Below, piece by piece: positions 1-8,272 of a DNA stretch of 11,987 nucleotides. Each line of letters opens with the position of its first letter. Within the stretch, counting starts at the first letter, position 1. The stretch is taken from NCBI GenBank assembly GCA_017630975.1, contig JAGBUF010000355.1:1-11987 (forward strand), given 5' to 3'. The DNA comes from Paraprevotella sp. (lineage in GTDB: Bacteria > Bacteroidota > Bacteroidia > Bacteroidales > Bacteroidaceae). The position numbers were made by a program, and so were the translations under genes. The notes below the pieces were generated by a model. The model had not been told where the DNA came from. It did no database searches and was given only the letters and a program-made list of their open reading frames with translations.

Positions 1-1485
1 ATAATCGCCATCCCACCAGATGCCTTCTGTGGGATTGGGTGCAGTATGCTCATGAATCAGTTCACCTTTTGCATCATAAACTCCACCCATGGTTGACCAC
101 ATTTCCCAGCCCAAATGATTCGGGTCAATATCCATACATTCACCACGACCCACATCGCCCACTGCGCCTAAGTACCATTTCTTAATCGCCTTTCCTGTAG
201 CAGCATCATAAAGTATTTGTCCCAACATATCACCGGCATTCTGCTGTATGGCAAAAGTCTCTAAACCGGGGCGTTCAGGGTCGATGTCGCTCGTACGGAA
301 ACGGTCGCCATGGGCTATGCCCGGATTGTTGAGCGTGCTACCATCCTCGTTCATGGTATATCCTCCGGTGAGCATTTCATCCTTTCCATCGGCATCCACA
401 TCGGCAATTCTTATCTGATGGAAGGCAGGACCTCCTGTCGGTTTACAGAACAGTTCTTTCCACCCTCCCGCTTTGCCACTTGAGAAATCAAAGGCAAAGG
501 CTGAATTATAGTAGGCATGCCCTCCGTTCGTATAACGAATGTGCCACTCCATAATGACAGCCGGATGCACACCATCGTGATAGAACACTCCGACGTGCCC
601 CACGTGTTTGTTATACTCATCACCCATCAACGAACTCCTATTGGTTCTGTTGTATGCCGAATTATAGGTCTGTTCCACACTGCATTTCTCACGTCCTGTC
701 ATACCATCCACCACCGTCATGTAACGTGGTGCATTACGTGTGGCTTGCGTTTCATAATTGATAATACCATCGCCGTCGGTATCGCCTGTCGTATGACCAT
801 TCACATAAAGTCCGAAAGTTTTATGGGTGGCATCCCAAAACTGCGTTCCATCGCTCGTTTGACACACAACATCAGCCTTACCATCACAATCCATATCGTA
901 TGCCAAAATCATATCGTCCTGACCAGAGCAACTTAATTCGTTCGGTCCTAACTTCACTGTCCACAGATGCTCTCCGGTGCGCAAATATCCCTCAATGTAA
1001 TTGTCTAATCCCGTAGAAACGCTTTTTCGATTCACTACATAATCCATCTCGCCATCACCATCCAAATCGGCAGGCCACACGTAATCGGTCGTATAATTGG
1101 CTGTTGCCAAAGGCGACGCTGCAAAACTTATCTGCATAAACATATTACGCAAATCGCGACTCTTCATGACATACGGTGCACTCATCTCTGACTCCACACC
1201 ATTAACAATAGCACTTACAGCTATGCTACTCCCTACCGGAACAACTCCGGTTGTCGTTGCATAGTTGGTATTGGTCAAAGGAGTGCTGTTTATCTTTGAA
1301 CCATTGACGTACAAGTTGTAAGTGACATTTTCAGGTTCTTGCGCAAAACGTCGCCATGTTACTGTCACACTTGTTCCGTTCTGTGCAGCGACAACACCAC
1401 GACCCAACGTCTGTTGTATACGTTGCGCTGAAATTTGAAGTGTTCCACATAGGAACAACAATCCTCCTATAAGAATCTTTTTCAT
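1..1485 (-). CDS. Rhamnogalacturonan lyase, PL11 family (3' end outside window)
   Basis: Secreted or surface endolyase predicted to cleave the rhamnogalacturonan-I backbone by beta-elimination. The first 495 residues are present and the frame is still open at the left edge; family members are usually about 600 residues, so roughly the last fifth is missing. Residues 1-20 form a signal peptide with likely cleavage after QISA, before Q21. Residues 23-110 look like the N-terminal beta-sheet domain of RG-I lyases (GRGVVA, TWR, YNLYVNG). From about 135 the propeller begins, with aspartate-rich calcium-binding type loops DLDGDG (140-145), DMDCDG (197-202), DTDGDG (235-240) and DVDADG (362-367). EGIWWDGDY at the end matches the conserved GIWWD region of YesW/YesX-type lyases. 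The ATG overlaps the stop of the upstream GH2 gene (ATGA), indicating one operon and probably translational coupling. The family call is firm; the exact cleavage mode (endo or exo) cannot be read here. Confidence 0.92.
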   Translation of the reverse strand, partial: MKKILIGGLLFLCGTLQISAQRIQQTLGRGVVAAQNGTSVTVTWRRFAQEPENVTYNLYVNGSKINSTPLTNTNYATTTGVVPVGSSIAVSAIVNGVESEMSAPYVMKSRDLRNMFMQISFAASPLATANYTTDYVWPADLDGDGEMDYVVNRKSVSTGLDNYIEGYLRTGEHLWTVKLGPNELSCSGQDDMILAYDMDCDGKADVVCQTSDGTQFWDATHKTFGLYVNGHTTGDTDGDGIINYETQATRNAPRYMTVVDGMTGREKCSVEQTYNSAYNRTNRSSLMGDEYNKHVGHVGVFYHDGVHPAVIMEWHIRYTNGGHAYYNSAFAFDFSSGKAGGWKELFCKPTGGPAFHQIRIADVDADGKDEMLTGGYTMNEDGSTLNNPGIAHGDRFRTSDIDPERPGLETFAIQQNAGDMLGQILYDAATGKAIKKWYLGAVGDVGRGECMDIDPNHLGWEMWSTMGGVYDAKGELIHEHTAPNPTEGIWWDGDY

Positions 1486-4400
1486 GGTATATCTTTTTTA
1501 GTTTCTTTCATTATTACTCCATCGTCAGCATGCGGAGCAAGCCATTTCAAGAACTCTACTTCCACAATTCTCAGTTCGTTCTTCTTGTCTGCATCCTGAC
1601 TTTTATACAAATCCAGTTCTCCCTCGACAGGAGCTACCAACTCGGTAATTCCACTGAACGCATCGTCACTCTTGGCACTTCCTTTCAGACGAATGGTTAT
1701 GGTGGATGCTTGAACTGGGCGTAAAGGCAGATGCACATATCCCAAACTAATAGGCGTCTCGCCCTCCCACACAAGGGTGGAATCAGCTAATATTTCTATT
1801 GGATAGCGACGTTTACGCCAACCTGTCAGTTTCATACACACCTCGTCAACTACTTCGGGTTTCTTGAGCGTGTAGGTGATCCATGCCGTCGACAAGCGTC
1901 CGTCGTTGGTCCATTCACTGCGTTCATTGTCATCATGACCATAACCGGCCTTCTCCTGATTCGCACCGGCTTTGACATCGGCAATCTCCACACTCAGCTT
2001 CGTATCTTTGTAAGATGGTGTCGTCGGTGTTGCGCCATTGGTCAAATTCAAAGGCAAGGCATCGCTTGCAAAATATGTGCTGTAACCATCCTTCATACTT
2101 ACTTTCTCACTTCTCCACCATAGCACTTCGGTTATAGGCAGTCCATCGGCGACAGCACACAATTTGAGCGTTCCGGCATGGCGAGTTGAACGTATCAGTA
2201 CCCGACTCACACCACACTCCAAAGGAAGACGGGAAGAAAGAATATAATTTTTAGGCGTACCTGGCAAGTCGTCCGCTCTGTTTCCGGCAATACCGCCCAA
2301 AAACTCTCCCGGACCTTCCAATCTGTAATTTATCATACGGAAATCCGTCGGGCATAACCTACCATCTTTGTCCACCGCCTTAACCGTAACCAGAACCATA
2401 TCCGCGCCATCGGCTTTAAAGCCATCTGGGGCAGTTTCAAGCGTCAAACGCAATGCTACTGCCTCACCAACCGTTGTCAATGTGTCTGAGGAAAGGACAT
2501 TCCCTTGCTCATCATAACCTACTGCCACCAACTGACCGGGCTCAAACGTCACTTTGTCGAATGTATGTAAAAAGGCATACTCACGATGACCTGAACCTAA
2601 GTTTTTGCCATTAAGAGTTAAACGCACTTCGGGTGCCGTTGAAGCTACATAGACCGGTTTCACTGTTCCTGAAGCATAATTCCAATGACCTATGATATGT
2701 GTCCGTTCCTGCTCATTGTCCACCCAACCATTCCACATTACTTGATGCACATAGAACGATTCCTTCGGTAAGCGCATGGCATCAACCACGCCACTTGTAC
2801 GATAGTTAGACTCACCGCGAGCATGGGTATTCGTGTCGGAGAAGATGATTTTCACCCCTCCGCTACTGCTTCGCTTTCCCTTTCCGGGACGTTCCACCCA
2901 ATACTCGTGCCAACGTCTGATGTGCTCAACAGCAAACAAGTCTTGATTTTGATTGTACGCCGAAGCATCCGCCCCCTTGTATAAAGGTCCGTCACCATGT
3001 TGATGATAGGGATAGGTCCAATCGTCCCAATATCTGCGCATACCTTCGTCGCGACAATATTCCATCGCCCACATAGGGTGTTTGGCGCTCTTGTTGATGT
3101 ACAACATCTCACCGCCATACTCTGAACTATCCACATCCAACATCTCTCTACTGCCGATAGCGCGTCCGCCATACGGGTCAAATTGATCGCGCAACGCTTT
3201 CATTTCCAAAAGATGCTCTTCAGATATGCCTTTATTTCCACATTCATAAAAGATAATACTTGGATTATTCCTGTTATAGATAATAGCATCGCGCATCAAT
3301 GCCACTCGCTGTTCCCAACGCCGTCCGTCTACATCACGCTCAGCATCACCGGCCGGCATCGCCTGCATCAAGCCCACTCTATCACACGACTCCACATCTT
3401 GTTTCCAAGGTGTCACATGCATCCAGCGCACTAAGTTTGCTCCGCTCTCTACCATCATCCGATTACTGTAATCACTCATCCATGCAGGTACACTCATGCC
3501 CACCGCAGGCCATTCGTTACTGGTACGTTGAGCATAACCTTTCATCTGTATGACACGGTCGTTTAACCATATTTTCCCCTCTGCAAAGCGTGTCTTTCGG
3601 AATCCGGTGCGCGTCGCCACTTCATCCGTTACTTTTCCATCACGAATCAGTCGTGATTTTACCGTATATAAATAACCATAACCATGACTCCAGAAATGTA
3701 AATCGTCCACCTTCCCTGATACATTCAAGGTAGCGGTTGCTCCAGAAAGTATCTCTTGAGACGTTCCTCGCATCGTTGCGACAGATTGCCCATTTGCATC
3801 AAAAATTTCCGCTTCATATATCACATGCTCAGCTGTTCCGCTCTCGTTGCGAACCTCACTTTCTATATGTACTACCGCCGAGTGCTGAGCACAATTCATA
3901 TCGGTAGCATATACATACACACCTGTGGTTCCTAAATTACTATAAAGCGGTAATGTCTGATAAATTTTACCACATAAATGCAGTTTGACATGCTTGGGAA
4001 TACCTCCATAATTGGCATTGAAATTCTTATCGTTCCATTGGTAACGGCTATACTTATGCCCTCTCTCACGATATTGCCAATTGTTATCCACACGAACAGC
4101 AATAAGATTCTTTCCTTTTTTTACATAAGAAGTCAGGTCCATACCAAACGCCATGACACCATTCTCATGATAGCCGACGTGCTGTCCGTTGACATATACA
4201 TCAGCTCCTTGTCGCACCCCCTCAAATTCTATGAAGACCTTTCCTTGTATTGCCTTTTGCGATAGTTTAAAAGTTTTGTAATACCACATCACTGTATCCG
4301 TCAGTTCATGGATACTTTTGCAAAATGCTTCTTCGCCGTTGAAAGCACGAGGCAAGGATACCATTGACGATCCTTTGATTGATTCGGCACTTTCAGCATC

Positions 4401-4544
4401 CTCAAACATCTGAACAGGCAAATCTCCTATATACAAATGCCAATCCAAATCAAAATTCAACACCTGACGCTGCCCTGAAGCGTGTAACAATGGTGTACCA
4501 CAGAATAGTAACAAAGACAAAATCAAGGTTTTAATTCGTTTCAT
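1482..4544 (-). CDS. Glycoside hydrolase family 2 enzyme, exported, RG-I associated
   Basis: Predicted exported glycosidase (beta-galactosidase-like clan) acting on RG-I side chains or lyase products. The 1020-aa protein has a signal peptide (1-23, LLHASG), a GH2 sugar-binding jelly-roll (about 85-190, with DVYVNGQHVG and YGGIPK), an Ig-like GH2 domain (about 205-315), a TIM barrel (about 320-600), a DUF4982-like module (about 615-685, GHWNYASG, LTLNGKNLG), a further Ig-like domain (about 693-805) and a C-terminal F5/8-type/discoidin-like carbohydrate-binding domain (about 850-965). The nucleophile is probably E495 in WAMEY. At the usual acid/base position, the GNE motif reads GNK (N437-K438) in NPSIIFYECGNK, with a glutamate four residues earlier (E434). 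Upstream the gene has its own putative promoter; downstream it overlaps the PL11 gene by 4 bases. The substrate is inferred from this neighbour. Beta-galactosidase, beta-glucuronidase or another GH2 activity are all possible, and inactivity cannot be excluded. Confidence 0.9.
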   Translation of the reverse strand: MKRIKTLILSLLLFCGTPLLHASGQRQVLNFDLDWHLYIGDLPVQMFEDAESAESIKGSSMVSLPRAFNGEEAFCKSIHELTDTVMWYYKTFKLSQKAIQGKVFIEFEGVRQGADVYVNGQHVGYHENGVMAFGMDLTSYVKKGKNLIAVRVDNNWQYRERGHKYSRYQWNDKNFNANYGGIPKHVKLHLCGKIYQTLPLYSNLGTTGVYVYATDMNCAQHSAVVHIESEVRNESGTAEHVIYEAEIFDANGQSVATMRGTSQEILSGATATLNVSGKVDDLHFWSHGYGYLYTVKSRLIRDGKVTDEVATRTGFRKTRFAEGKIWLNDRVIQMKGYAQRTSNEWPAVGMSVPAWMSDYSNRMMVESGANLVRWMHVTPWKQDVESCDRVGLMQAMPAGDAERDVDGRRWEQRVALMRDAIIYNRNNPSIIFYECGNKGISEEHLLEMKALRDQFDPYGGRAIGSREMLDVDSSEYGGEMLYINKSAKHPMWAMEYCRDEGMRRYWDDWTYPYHQHGDGPLYKGADASAYNQNQDLFAVEHIRRWHEYWVERPGKGKRSSSGGVKIIFSDTNTHARGESNYRTSGVVDAMRLPKESFYVHQVMWNGWVDNEQERTHIIGHWNYASGTVKPVYVASTAPEVRLTLNGKNLGSGHREYAFLHTFDKVTFEPGQLVAVGYDEQGNVLSSDTLTTVGEAVALRLTLETAPDGFKADGADMVLVTVKAVDKDGRLCPTDFRMINYRLEGPGEFLGGIAGNRADDLPGTPKNYILSSRLPLECGVSRVLIRSTRHAGTLKLCAVADGLPITEVLWWRSEKVSMKDGYSTYFASDALPLNLTNGATPTTPSYKDTKLSVEIADVKAGANQEKAGYGHDDNERSEWTNDGRLSTAWITYTLKKPEVVDEVCMKLTGWRKRRYPIEILADSTLVWEGETPISLGYVHLPLRPVQASTITIRLKGSAKSDDAFSGITELVAPVEGELDLYKSQDADKKNELRIVEVEFLKWLAPHADDGVIMKETKKDIP

Positions 4545-4572
4545 GGTATTATATTCGTTCTAAGGTTGGCAA

Positions 4573-4580
4573 CAAAGTTA
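4573..4580 (-). promoter_or_regulatory. Putative -7 box of the GH2-PL11 operon
   Basis: On the minus strand this reads TAACTTTG, an exact match to the Bacteroidetes -7 consensus TAnnTTTG, 28 bases before the GH2 start codon. The -33 region is degenerate (TTTC about 20 bases upstream), so the call rests on the -7 box and its position between the helicase terminator and the operon. Transcription would begin about 20 bases before the ATG. No regulator site is recognisable in this 126-base gap. Confidence 0.45.
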
Positions 4581-4621
4581 GTATTTTATGTTGCAATAGT
4601 ATTGAAATATTAAGGAAAATA

Positions 4622-4662
4622 TAAAAAAAAGGACTCTGATTGTTTATCATAAGAGTCCTTTT
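4622..4662 (-). terminator. Rho-independent terminator of the helicase gene
   Basis: Arms AAAAGGACTCT (4627-4637) and AGAGTCCTTTT (4652-4662) are perfect 11-base complements. The stem can extend inward through TGAT/ATCA after a two-base bulge. Read on the minus strand, the hairpin begins 8 bases after the helicase stop codon and is followed by a run of eight T and then AT (4630 down to 4621). It separates the helicase from the GH2-PL11 operon. Confidence 0.8.
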
Positions 4663-4670
4663 CATATTCC

Positions 4671-6587
4671 TTATTTCTTGGGGAAACGACGTGCCCACCC
4701 CTCTTCCGAGAAATCAGGTTCTTCACCTTTCATTTCTTTTGTTGGTTGAGGATTGAAGAATTGTTTCCAATCATCCTTCGTATATTTTTTCCCGCGGGCA
4801 GCAGTATAGCCACGTTCCTCACGACTCGGTTTCTGTTTCTTTTCCTGTTGTTTTTTCTCAGCAGGACGTCCTTTTCTTTCGTTTTTGTTTTTTGAGTCCT
4901 CGCGACGACCTTTCTTTTCGTCACGCCTACCACCTTTACGTTTATTATCCCTACCGCTATCACTCGCTTCTCCTGTTGCCACCTCTACAGTTACCTTACG
5001 TCCCTTAAAATGGATGGAGGAAAGAGATTTTACCACTCGGTCTGCTTCTTCCTCTGCCACTTCAAAGAAAGAGAAACTCTTCATCAGGTCAATACGTCCG
5101 ATTTCTACCTTGCCTTGAACATTGTCATTGACCAATTTCATCACCTCCTTAGCATAGAAACCATCTACCTTACCCAAATTCAAGAACAAACGAGTGTATC
5201 CTTCCTCTGCCTGTCTACCATTGCGCTTGCCCTTCTTCTGGTTTTTATCAGAGGATGATGACACCTCCTCTATCTCCGGTGCATTGGCATAGTATTGTAA
5301 GAAACGACCAAACTCACGACTGACTACACGTTTAATCAAATCTTCCTTGTCCAACCATTCCAACTTACGATATACTTCTGGCAGGAATTGTTCAATTTCT
5401 TCTTCATCCACCTCTACACGCTCAATATCATCTATCACCTTGTAGAGCTGTTTGGCACAGATTTCCTTACCGCTGGGCAGTTCACCTTTCACAAACTCTT
5501 TGCCAATGACTTTCTCTATCTCACGCACCTTTGCCTTTTCGCGAGTATGGATGATACAGATGCTGGTTCCTTTCTTACCGGCACGACCGGTACGTCCGCT
5601 ACGGTGTGTATAATTCTCCGTATCATCGGGCAAACCATAATTGATGACATGTATCAAGTCTTCCACATCCAATCCTCGGGCTGCCACATCTGTCGCCACC
5701 AGGAATTGAATACGATGCTGACGGAATTTTTGCATTGTCAAGTCACGCTGCTGTTGAGAGAGATCACCGTGCAAAGCATCAGCGTTATAGCCGTCTTGTA
5801 TCAGTTTATCCGCTATCTCCTGTGTTTCCATTCTGGTGCGACAGAAAATAATCGCAAAAATCTTAGGATAATAGTCCACTACACGTTTCAATGCCAAGTA
5901 TTTATCCTTGGCATGTACCATATAATAAACATGGTTCACCGTTTCAGCCCCTTCGTTGCGTGAGCCCACCACAATCTCCTTCGCATCGCGCAAATATCGT
6001 TTTGCAATACGTTCAATCTCACGACTCATTGTGGCAGAGAAAAGCAAGGTGTTACGTTCTTCGGGCACACCGGCAAGAATCGTATCTATGCTTTCTGAAA
6101 ATCCCATTGAAAGCATTTCATCAGCCTCATCCAAAATGACATTTTGCACTTTATCCAATGACGCAGCCTTGCGCTCCATCAAATCTATCAAACGTCCCGG
6201 TGTCGCAACTATCACTTGTACTCCTTTACGCAAAGAACGTATCTGACTTTCTATGTTGGTACCACCATACACCGGCAACACACGTACACCCGGAAGATAT
6301 TTGGAATAATTCTCCAAGTCATCAGCGATTTGCAAACAAAGTTCACGCGTTGGACTGAGAATCAAAGCCTGTGTTTCCGTCCTGCCAGCATCCACCTTTT
6401 GCAAAATGGGAAGACCATAGGCTGCGGTCTTACCTGTTCCTGTCTGCGCCAATGCCACCACATCATTATTTACTCCCAAAAGATATGGAATTACCTCCTC
6501 CTGAACGGGCATAGGATGTTCATAACCCAATTCCTCAATTGCTTGTCTAATCTCGGCGGAGACACCGAGTTCTTCAAATGTTTTCAA
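4671..6587 (-). CDS. deaD: DEAD-box ATP-dependent RNA helicase, DeaD/CsdA type
   Basis: Cytoplasmic RNA helicase expected to unwind structured RNA in ribosome assembly, mRNA decay or cold adaptation. The 638-aa length is close to E. coli DeaD. All core motifs are present: Q motif with Q29, Walker A AQTGTGKT (47-54), PTREL (79-83), ATPGR (128-132), DEAD (153-156), SAT (184-186), ARGLD (303-307) and HRSGRTGR (328-335). Residues 463-540 form a DbpA-type RRM (GYTRLFLNLGKVDGF), as in DeaD/DbpA. Residues 541-597 are a very basic low-complexity tail (repeated KK, RR, EK), followed by a more ordered end with two tryptophans (DDW at 605-607; GWARRFPKK at the C terminus). The start is TTG at 6587-6585: an in-frame TAA lies seven codons upstream, the next in-frame ATG is only at residue 26, and MKTFEELG is the expected family N terminus. 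The gene is monocistronic, with its own terminator and a leader of about 105 nt. Confidence 0.93.
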   Translation of the reverse strand: MKTFEELGVSAEIRQAIEELGYEHPMPVQEEVIPYLLGVNNDVVALAQTGTGKTAAYGLPILQKVDAGRTETQALILSPTRELCLQIADDLENYSKYLPGVRVLPVYGGTNIESQIRSLRKGVQVIVATPGRLIDLMERKAASLDKVQNVILDEADEMLSMGFSESIDTILAGVPEERNTLLFSATMSREIERIAKRYLRDAKEIVVGSRNEGAETVNHVYYMVHAKDKYLALKRVVDYYPKIFAIIFCRTRMETQEIADKLIQDGYNADALHGDLSQQQRDLTMQKFRQHRIQFLVATDVAARGLDVEDLIHVINYGLPDDTENYTHRSGRTGRAGKKGTSICIIHTREKAKVREIEKVIGKEFVKGELPSGKEICAKQLYKVIDDIERVEVDEEEIEQFLPEVYRKLEWLDKEDLIKRVVSREFGRFLQYYANAPEIEEVSSSSDKNQKKGKRNGRQAEEGYTRLFLNLGKVDGFYAKEVMKLVNDNVQGKVEIGRIDLMKSFSFFEVAEEEADRVVKSLSSIHFKGRKVTVEVATGEASDSGRDNKRKGGRRDEKKGRREDSKNKNERKGRPAEKKQQEKKQKPSREERGYTAARGKKYTKDDWKQFFNPQPTKEMKGEEPDFSEEGWARRFPKK

Positions 6588-6589
6588 CT

Positions 6590-6641
6590 GTTTTTGTTTT
6601 ATTGATTAATACCCCGATAGTACACGACGCAAAACAAAAAC
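6590..6641 (-). promoter_or_regulatory. Leader inverted repeat covering the helicase start region
   Basis: On the minus strand GTTTTTGTTTT (from 6641 to 6631) and AAAACAAAAAC (from 6600 to 6590) are perfect 11-base complements separated by 30 bases. The second arm ends 2 bases before the TTG start, exactly where an A-rich ribosome-binding leader would lie in Bacteroidetes. The stem has nine A-U and two G-C pairs, so it would be weak and temperature sensitive. Pairing is seen in the sequence; a regulatory role is inferred. Confidence 0.45.
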
Positions 6642-6701
6642 CCAATCATATCAGCCGATACAGACCTGCGCCGAAAACCATCACTCTTTTATTTTCGCAT
6701 G

Positions 6702-6709
6702 CAAAGGTA
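6702..6709 (-). promoter_or_regulatory. Putative -7 box of the helicase gene
   Basis: The minus strand reads TACCTTTG, matching TAnnTTTG. No clear TTTG -33 element is found at the usual spacing. If used, transcription would start near 6695 and give a leader of about 105 nt that contains the 11-base inverted repeat. It lies back to back with the sugar kinase promoter candidate 55 bases away, in a 211-base divergent gap (6588-6798) with nothing else recognisable. Confidence 0.4.
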
Positions 6710-6763
6710 ACACAAAGAAACGGATTTTATGGAGATTAAGACTACTTATTCCCTTTTTTGTAG

Positions 6764-6771
6764 TAAGTTTG
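6764..6771 (+). promoter_or_regulatory. Putative -7 box of the PfkB kinase gene
   Basis: TAAGTTTG matches TAnnTTTG, 27 bases before the ATG at 6799. The -33 element is not obvious. The position argues that the in-frame TTG at 6769, which falls inside this box, is not the translation start. Confidence 0.45.
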
Positions 6772-6798
6772 CAACAGAATCATTCAAAACAAAAAGGT

Positions 6799-7734
6799 AT
6801 GAGAAAGGTCATTGGACTGGGAGAAACCATCATGGATATTATATTCAAGGGGCAACAACCCTCGGCTGCTGTCCCAGGCGGTTCATCGTTCAACAGCATC
6901 ATCTCCATCGGGCGCTGCGGTATCCCGGCTGTATTCGTAGGAGAAACCGGGAAAGACGAGGTGGGACAGCGCATTGCAGACTTTCTCAAAGCAAATCATG
7001 TGCAAGACGATTATCTGAACATGAGAGAAGATATCAAATCTGCACTTTCATTGGCCTTCCTGAATGAGAATAACGATGCCAATTACTTGTTCTACAAACA
7101 GTCGCCGGTTTGTGATGTTAATGCTCCACGACCGAATGTTAAAGAAGGAGATATCATTCAATTCGGTTCATTCTATGCCATCAGCCCCGGCACAAGGGAT
7201 TTTATGAGAAGTTTTCTGGAATATGCCAGCCAACAACAAGGCATCCTCTATTACGACTTGAACTTCCGTCGTTCCCACCAGCACGAATTGGAACAGTTAC
7301 TTCCCATCATACACGAAAACTTCAAATGGACAGACATCGTGCGCGGTTCTGCAGACGACTTTGATATTATGTATGGCTCACGTGATGCAGAATTCATTTA
7401 CAAAGAACACATCGCTCCATATTGTCCCATCTTCATCTGTACACATGGAAGTGAAGGAATTACCGTCTGCACACCCTTTAAAACCTTATCGTTTGATGTT
7501 CCTACCATTCAAACGGTTAGTACCATTGGAGCAGGTGATAATTTCAATGCAGGATTCATCTACGGACTTGTCAAACACAACATCATGAAAGGTCATCTCG
7601 CAACCCTCAGCGATGATGTTTGGGAAAAACTTATCCATTGTGGCAAACGTTTTGCAGCCAACGTATGCGCCAGCGTTCACAACTCCATTGATATTGATTA
7701 TGGTAAAGAGTTACAGAAAGAACTTCTCGGATAA
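6799..7734 (+). CDS. PfkB-family carbohydrate kinase (fructokinase-like)
   Basis: Cytoplasmic ribokinase-fold enzyme predicted to phosphorylate a sugar, most likely fructose or a related monosaccharide, with ATP. Length 311 aa, normal for the family. The N terminus (VIGLGETIMDI, 4-14) carries the substrate-binding strand, PGGSSFNS (26-33) the GG sugar-contact motif, and TIGAGDNFNAGF (242-253) the second PfkB signature with anion hole GAG (244-246) and catalytic base D247. The usual DT before GAGD is ST here. ATG 6799 is chosen because MRKVIGLGE is the normal family N terminus and an in-frame TTG 30 bases upstream lies in the promoter box. It stands alone, divergent from the helicase; its stop is 4 bases from the stop of the convergent LOG gene. 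The substrate cannot be fixed from sequence; ribokinase or 2-keto-3-deoxygluconate kinase activity are alternatives. Confidence 0.88.
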   Translation: MRKVIGLGETIMDIIFKGQQPSAAVPGGSSFNSIISIGRCGIPAVFVGETGKDEVGQRIADFLKANHVQDDYLNMREDIKSALSLAFLNENNDANYLFYKQSPVCDVNAPRPNVKEGDIIQFGSFYAISPGTRDFMRSFLEYASQQQGILYYDLNFRRSHQHELEQLLPIIHENFKWTDIVRGSADDFDIMYGSRDAEFIYKEHIAPYCPIFICTHGSEGITVCTPFKTLSFDVPTIQTVSTIGAGDNFNAGFIYGLVKHNIMKGHLATLSDDVWEKLIHCGKRFAANVCASVHNSIDIDYGKELQKELLG

Positions 7735-7738
7735 GGAA

Positions 7739-8269
7739 TTACAAAAGAGCATATAACTCCTCCCAAGTACGGGCAACAGTCAGATATTCCTCCAATGGTA
7801 CATTGACGAAATGCTTGCGGTCCAACTCCTGTAATACTTCATACAAACCGTCCCAAAATCCATTCAGATCAAACAGCACCACACGTTTTGCATGATAACC
7901 GATACTATGGGCTGCCATTACGGTGAAAATCTCGTCCAATGTTCCTATGCCACCCGGCAACGCCACCAAGATATCACTTTGCTCCACGAGAATGGCTTTC
8001 CGCTCGTTGAGGTCGCCACATGGAATGGTCACATCAATAAAATCGCTTTTTCGGCATTTCTTCTCCAAAATACCCGGTACGACGCCCACGACTTTTCCTC
8101 CCATTGCCTTTACACCACGGGCGATGCTTTCCATCAGTCCTGAATTGGCACCACCGTAGACCAAGGTCTTGCCATTCTCACCCAACCATTTGCCAAACTG
8201 TTCTGCCAACTCATAATATTGAGGCTCCAACTTGTTAGAGGCTGCACAAAAAACGCCTATCTTATCCAT
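7739..8269 (-). CDS. LOG-family nucleoside 5'-monophosphate phosphoribohydrolase (TIGR00730 type)
   Basis: Cytosolic Rossmann-fold enzyme. The family (Pfam named Lysine_decarbox, historically misannotated as lysine decarboxylase) splits nucleoside or cytokinin riboside 5'-monophosphates into free base and ribose 5-phosphate. The 176-aa protein shows YGGANSGLMESIARG (38-52) and the hallmark PGGIGTLDE (105-113), with upstream NERK (88-91) supplying the conserved arginine and lysine. Start ATG at 8269 lies 3 bases after the stop of the upstream regulator gene, so the two are almost certainly co-transcribed; a GGAGG run lies about 15 bases before the ATG, further than is usual for ribosome binding. 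At its 3' end it converges with the PfkB kinase with only 4 bases between stop codons and no visible terminator. Family call is strong. In a gut-type bacterium the true substrate (AMP, CMP or a modified nucleotide) is unknown, and plant-type cytokinin production should not be assumed. Confidence 0.9.
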   Translation of the reverse strand: MDKIGVFCAASNKLEPQYYELAEQFGKWLGENGKTLVYGGANSGLMESIARGVKAMGGKVVGVVPGILEKKCRKSDFIDVTIPCGDLNERKAILVEQSDILVALPGGIGTLDEIFTVMAAHSIGYHAKRVVLFDLNGFWDGLYEVLQELDRKHFVNVPLEEYLTVARTWEELYALL

Positions 8270-8272
8270 TTA

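Noticed and set aside
517..936. 139-codon plus-strand open frame opposite the PL11 gene
   Set aside because: It is antisense to a well-supported propeller region of the lyase; the translation is rich in H, T, I and C with no recognisable domain, typical of a shadow frame.
2852..3181. 109-codon minus-strand frame inside the GH2 gene
   Set aside because: It is an alternative frame of the same strand within the TIM barrel; the GH2 frame is intact across it, so no frameshift needs to be invoked.
5388..5963. 191-codon plus-strand open frame opposite the helicase
   Set aside because: It mirrors the conserved helicase core codons, has no promoter or known domain, and its hydrophobic look comes from the reverse of charged helicase sequence.
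6769..6798. Upstream TTG start adding ten residues to the PfkB kinase
   Set aside because: The TTG lies inside the TAAGTTTG promoter box, so it would probably not be transcribed, and family proteins begin at the MRKVIGLGE position.
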